The translations under genes were made by a program, and so were the position numbers. From assembly GCA_003541875.1 (NCBI GenBank), contig DPLS01000036.1, forward strand, positions 1 through 6,678: DNA of 6,678 nucleotides. Reading direction: 5' to 3'. Positions 5,492 through 6,678 of the stretch are shown here, in pieces. This stretch comes from Bacteroidota bacterium (lineage in GTDB: Bacteria; Bacteroidota; Ignavibacteria; UBA10030; UBA6906). Positions within the stretch are counted from its first letter, which is position 1; every line of letters begins with the position of its first letter. The notes below the pieces were generated by a model. That model had not been told where the DNA came from. It saw only the letters and a list, made by a program, of their open reading frames with translations, and made no database searches.

Positions 5492-6678
5492 ATGAAAACA
5501 CGATCCGTAATCGCAATATCCATTCTGCTTTCCCTTGCCCCTCGTCTTCGCGCCCAACCGTGGATCGACGGACTTCCTTCGAATGGAGGAGCGAACTTCT
5601 ACGATATTCAGCGCTCATTTAATCAATATTGGGAGGGGAAGGACCACAAAGAAAAGGGGAAGGGATGGAAACCGTTCAAGCGATGGGAGTGGTTCTGGGA
5701 GCCAAGGGTGTATCCGAGGGGAGAATTTCCCAACCCGATGCAACTGTACAACGAGTACGAGAAGGTCGCGACAGTCCGCGGCAAAACCTCCACCGTCAAC
5801 GGTGGCAACTGGACAGAACTCGGGCCATCGTCATCATCAGGCGGATATCACGGTGTGGGACGAATCAATTGCGTCAGACCGGATCCGACCAACCCCACCA
5901 TCCTTTGGGCCGGATCTCCGGCAGGAGGTCTGTGGAAATCAACCAATAGTGGAACCACATGGTCCACGCTGACCGATGAACTCCCGACACTCGGCGTCAC
6001 AGACATTGCTATCGATCCGACAAACACGAGCATCATGTACATCGGGACCGGCGATGGCGATGCCGGAGACACGTATGGCGTCGGAGTGTTGAAGTCAACG
6101 AACGGGGGGATAACCTGGAATACGACGGGTTTGAACTGGACAACATCACAAGGGCGAACAATCAGCAGACTTGTGATGCATCCCAGCAATCCGAGCATCC
6201 TTCTTGCGGCTGGAAGCGGTATCTACATGACAACAAACGGCGGGACGACTTGGACGCAGACTCAATCAAGCACGCACAAGGACCTGGAGTTCAAGCCGGG
6301 CAATCCAAGCATCGTCTATGCTTCCACGTCAACGGGCGGGATTCGTCGTTCAACAGACGGAGGCAACACGTGGACGACACTTTCCAGCGGACTGCCAACA
6401 TCGGGTGTTGGAAGAGTCGCACTTGGGGTATCGCCTGCAAACGCCGAATATGTGTACGCACTCTTTGCAAACAACTCGAACTCCGGGTTTTATGGTCTGT
6501 ACCGATCGACAGACAGCGGTGTGTCGTGGAGCCTCATGTCAAGTACTCCAAACCTTCTGGGTTGGAATAGTGATGGATCAGATGCTGGCGGTCAAGGATG
6601 GTACGATCTTGCCATTGCCGTTTCGCAGACTGACGCGAACACAATCTACACCGGCGGCGTGAACAATTGGAAGTCCAC
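5492..6678 (+). CDS. Secreted Asp-box (BNR/sortilin-like) beta-propeller protein, probable T9SS cargo, 3' end outside window
   Basis: The frame is open from ATG 5492 to the window end (395 codons plus 2 bases, no stop), so the protein is partial. A signal peptide (MKTRS, hydrophobic SVIAISILLSLAP, cleavage likely before Q22) sends it to the periplasm. Residues 33-80 hold an aromatic-rich segment (NFYDIQRSFNQYW, then GWKPFKRWEWFWEPRVYP) that I associate with large exported propeller proteins of Bacteroidota and relatives. A propeller follows, with Asp-box motifs S/T-x-(N/D)-x-G-x-(T/S)-W at 150-157, 202-209, 247-254, 287-294 and 339-346. Each is preceded by a blade strand of the type DPTNPTILWAGS. 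Such proteins usually end in a C-terminal T9SS sorting domain; that part is not visible. There is no clear Shine-Dalgarno (AAGG is about 17 bases away), common for this group, and the tandem TAnnTTTG motifs lie just upstream. Substrate and enzymatic activity are unknown; Asp-box propellers include glycan-binding and glycosidase types as well as adhesins. Confidence 0.85.
   Translation, partial: MKTRSVIAISILLSLAPRLRAQPWIDGLPSNGGANFYDIQRSFNQYWEGKDHKEKGKGWKPFKRWEWFWEPRVYPRGEFPNPMQLYNEYEKVATVRGKTSTVNGGNWTELGPSSSSGGYHGVGRINCVRPDPTNPTILWAGSPAGGLWKSTNSGTTWSTLTDELPTLGVTDIAIDPTNTSIMYIGTGDGDAGDTYGVGVLKSTNGGITWNTTGLNWTTSQGRTISRLVMHPSNPSILLAAGSGIYMTTNGGTTWTQTQSSTHKDLEFKPGNPSIVYASTSTGGIRRSTDGGNTWTTLSSGLPTSGVGRVALGVSPANAEYVYALFANNSNSGFYGLYRSTDSGVSWSLMSSTPNLLGWNSDGSDAGGQGWYDLAIAVSQTDANTIYTGGVNNWKS

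Noticed and set aside
5535..5972. 145-codon + strand frame inside the propeller gene
   Set aside because: It is in a different frame from the propeller protein, whose signal peptide and Asp-box repeats fix the coding frame; the translation is low-complexity Arg/Ser/Pro.

Overview
This window most likely comes from a member of the Bacteroidota/Chlorobiota/Ignavibacteria group. The reasons are a GldL/GldM-like gene pair, an exported Asp-box propeller protein of the kind type IX secretion (T9SS) handles in that group, and two exact TAnnTTTG promoter elements. Many genes also have clear Shine-Dalgarno sequences. This assignment is inferred from protein and promoter style; there is no rRNA or other phylogenetic marker here.

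Left end (1-772, + strand): a small one-helix membrane protein overlaps an isoprenylcysteine carboxyl methyltransferase (ICMT)-family membrane methyltransferase. This pair converges on the next operon across about 100 bp that hold one small hairpin.

Centre (877-4835, - strand): a tight four-gene operon, read right to left with gaps of 26, 24 and 15 bp. The first gene has two membrane helices and a long repetitive coiled-coil tail and closely resembles GldL at its N-terminus. The second has one N-terminal helix and a string of beta domains, like GldM. GldL and GldM form the proton-driven motor of T9SS and gliding motility. The third encodes an exported protein whose C-terminal half looks like an outer-membrane beta-barrel. 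The fourth is a small exported protein. I cannot name the last two, and neither looks like GldN. My inference is a variant GldLM-type envelope-spanning motor with its own partners.

The 656-bp divergent gap (4836-5491) has a GNRA-capped inverted repeat in the operon leader and tandem Bacteroidota-type promoter motifs just before the last gene. It holds no credible gene.

Right end (5492-6678, + strand): the 5' part of a gene for a large secreted propeller protein with at least five Asp-box motifs. It runs off the window, so its expected C-terminal sorting domain cannot be seen. The motor-like operon and this likely T9SS cargo are divergent neighbours; a functional link is possible but not shown.
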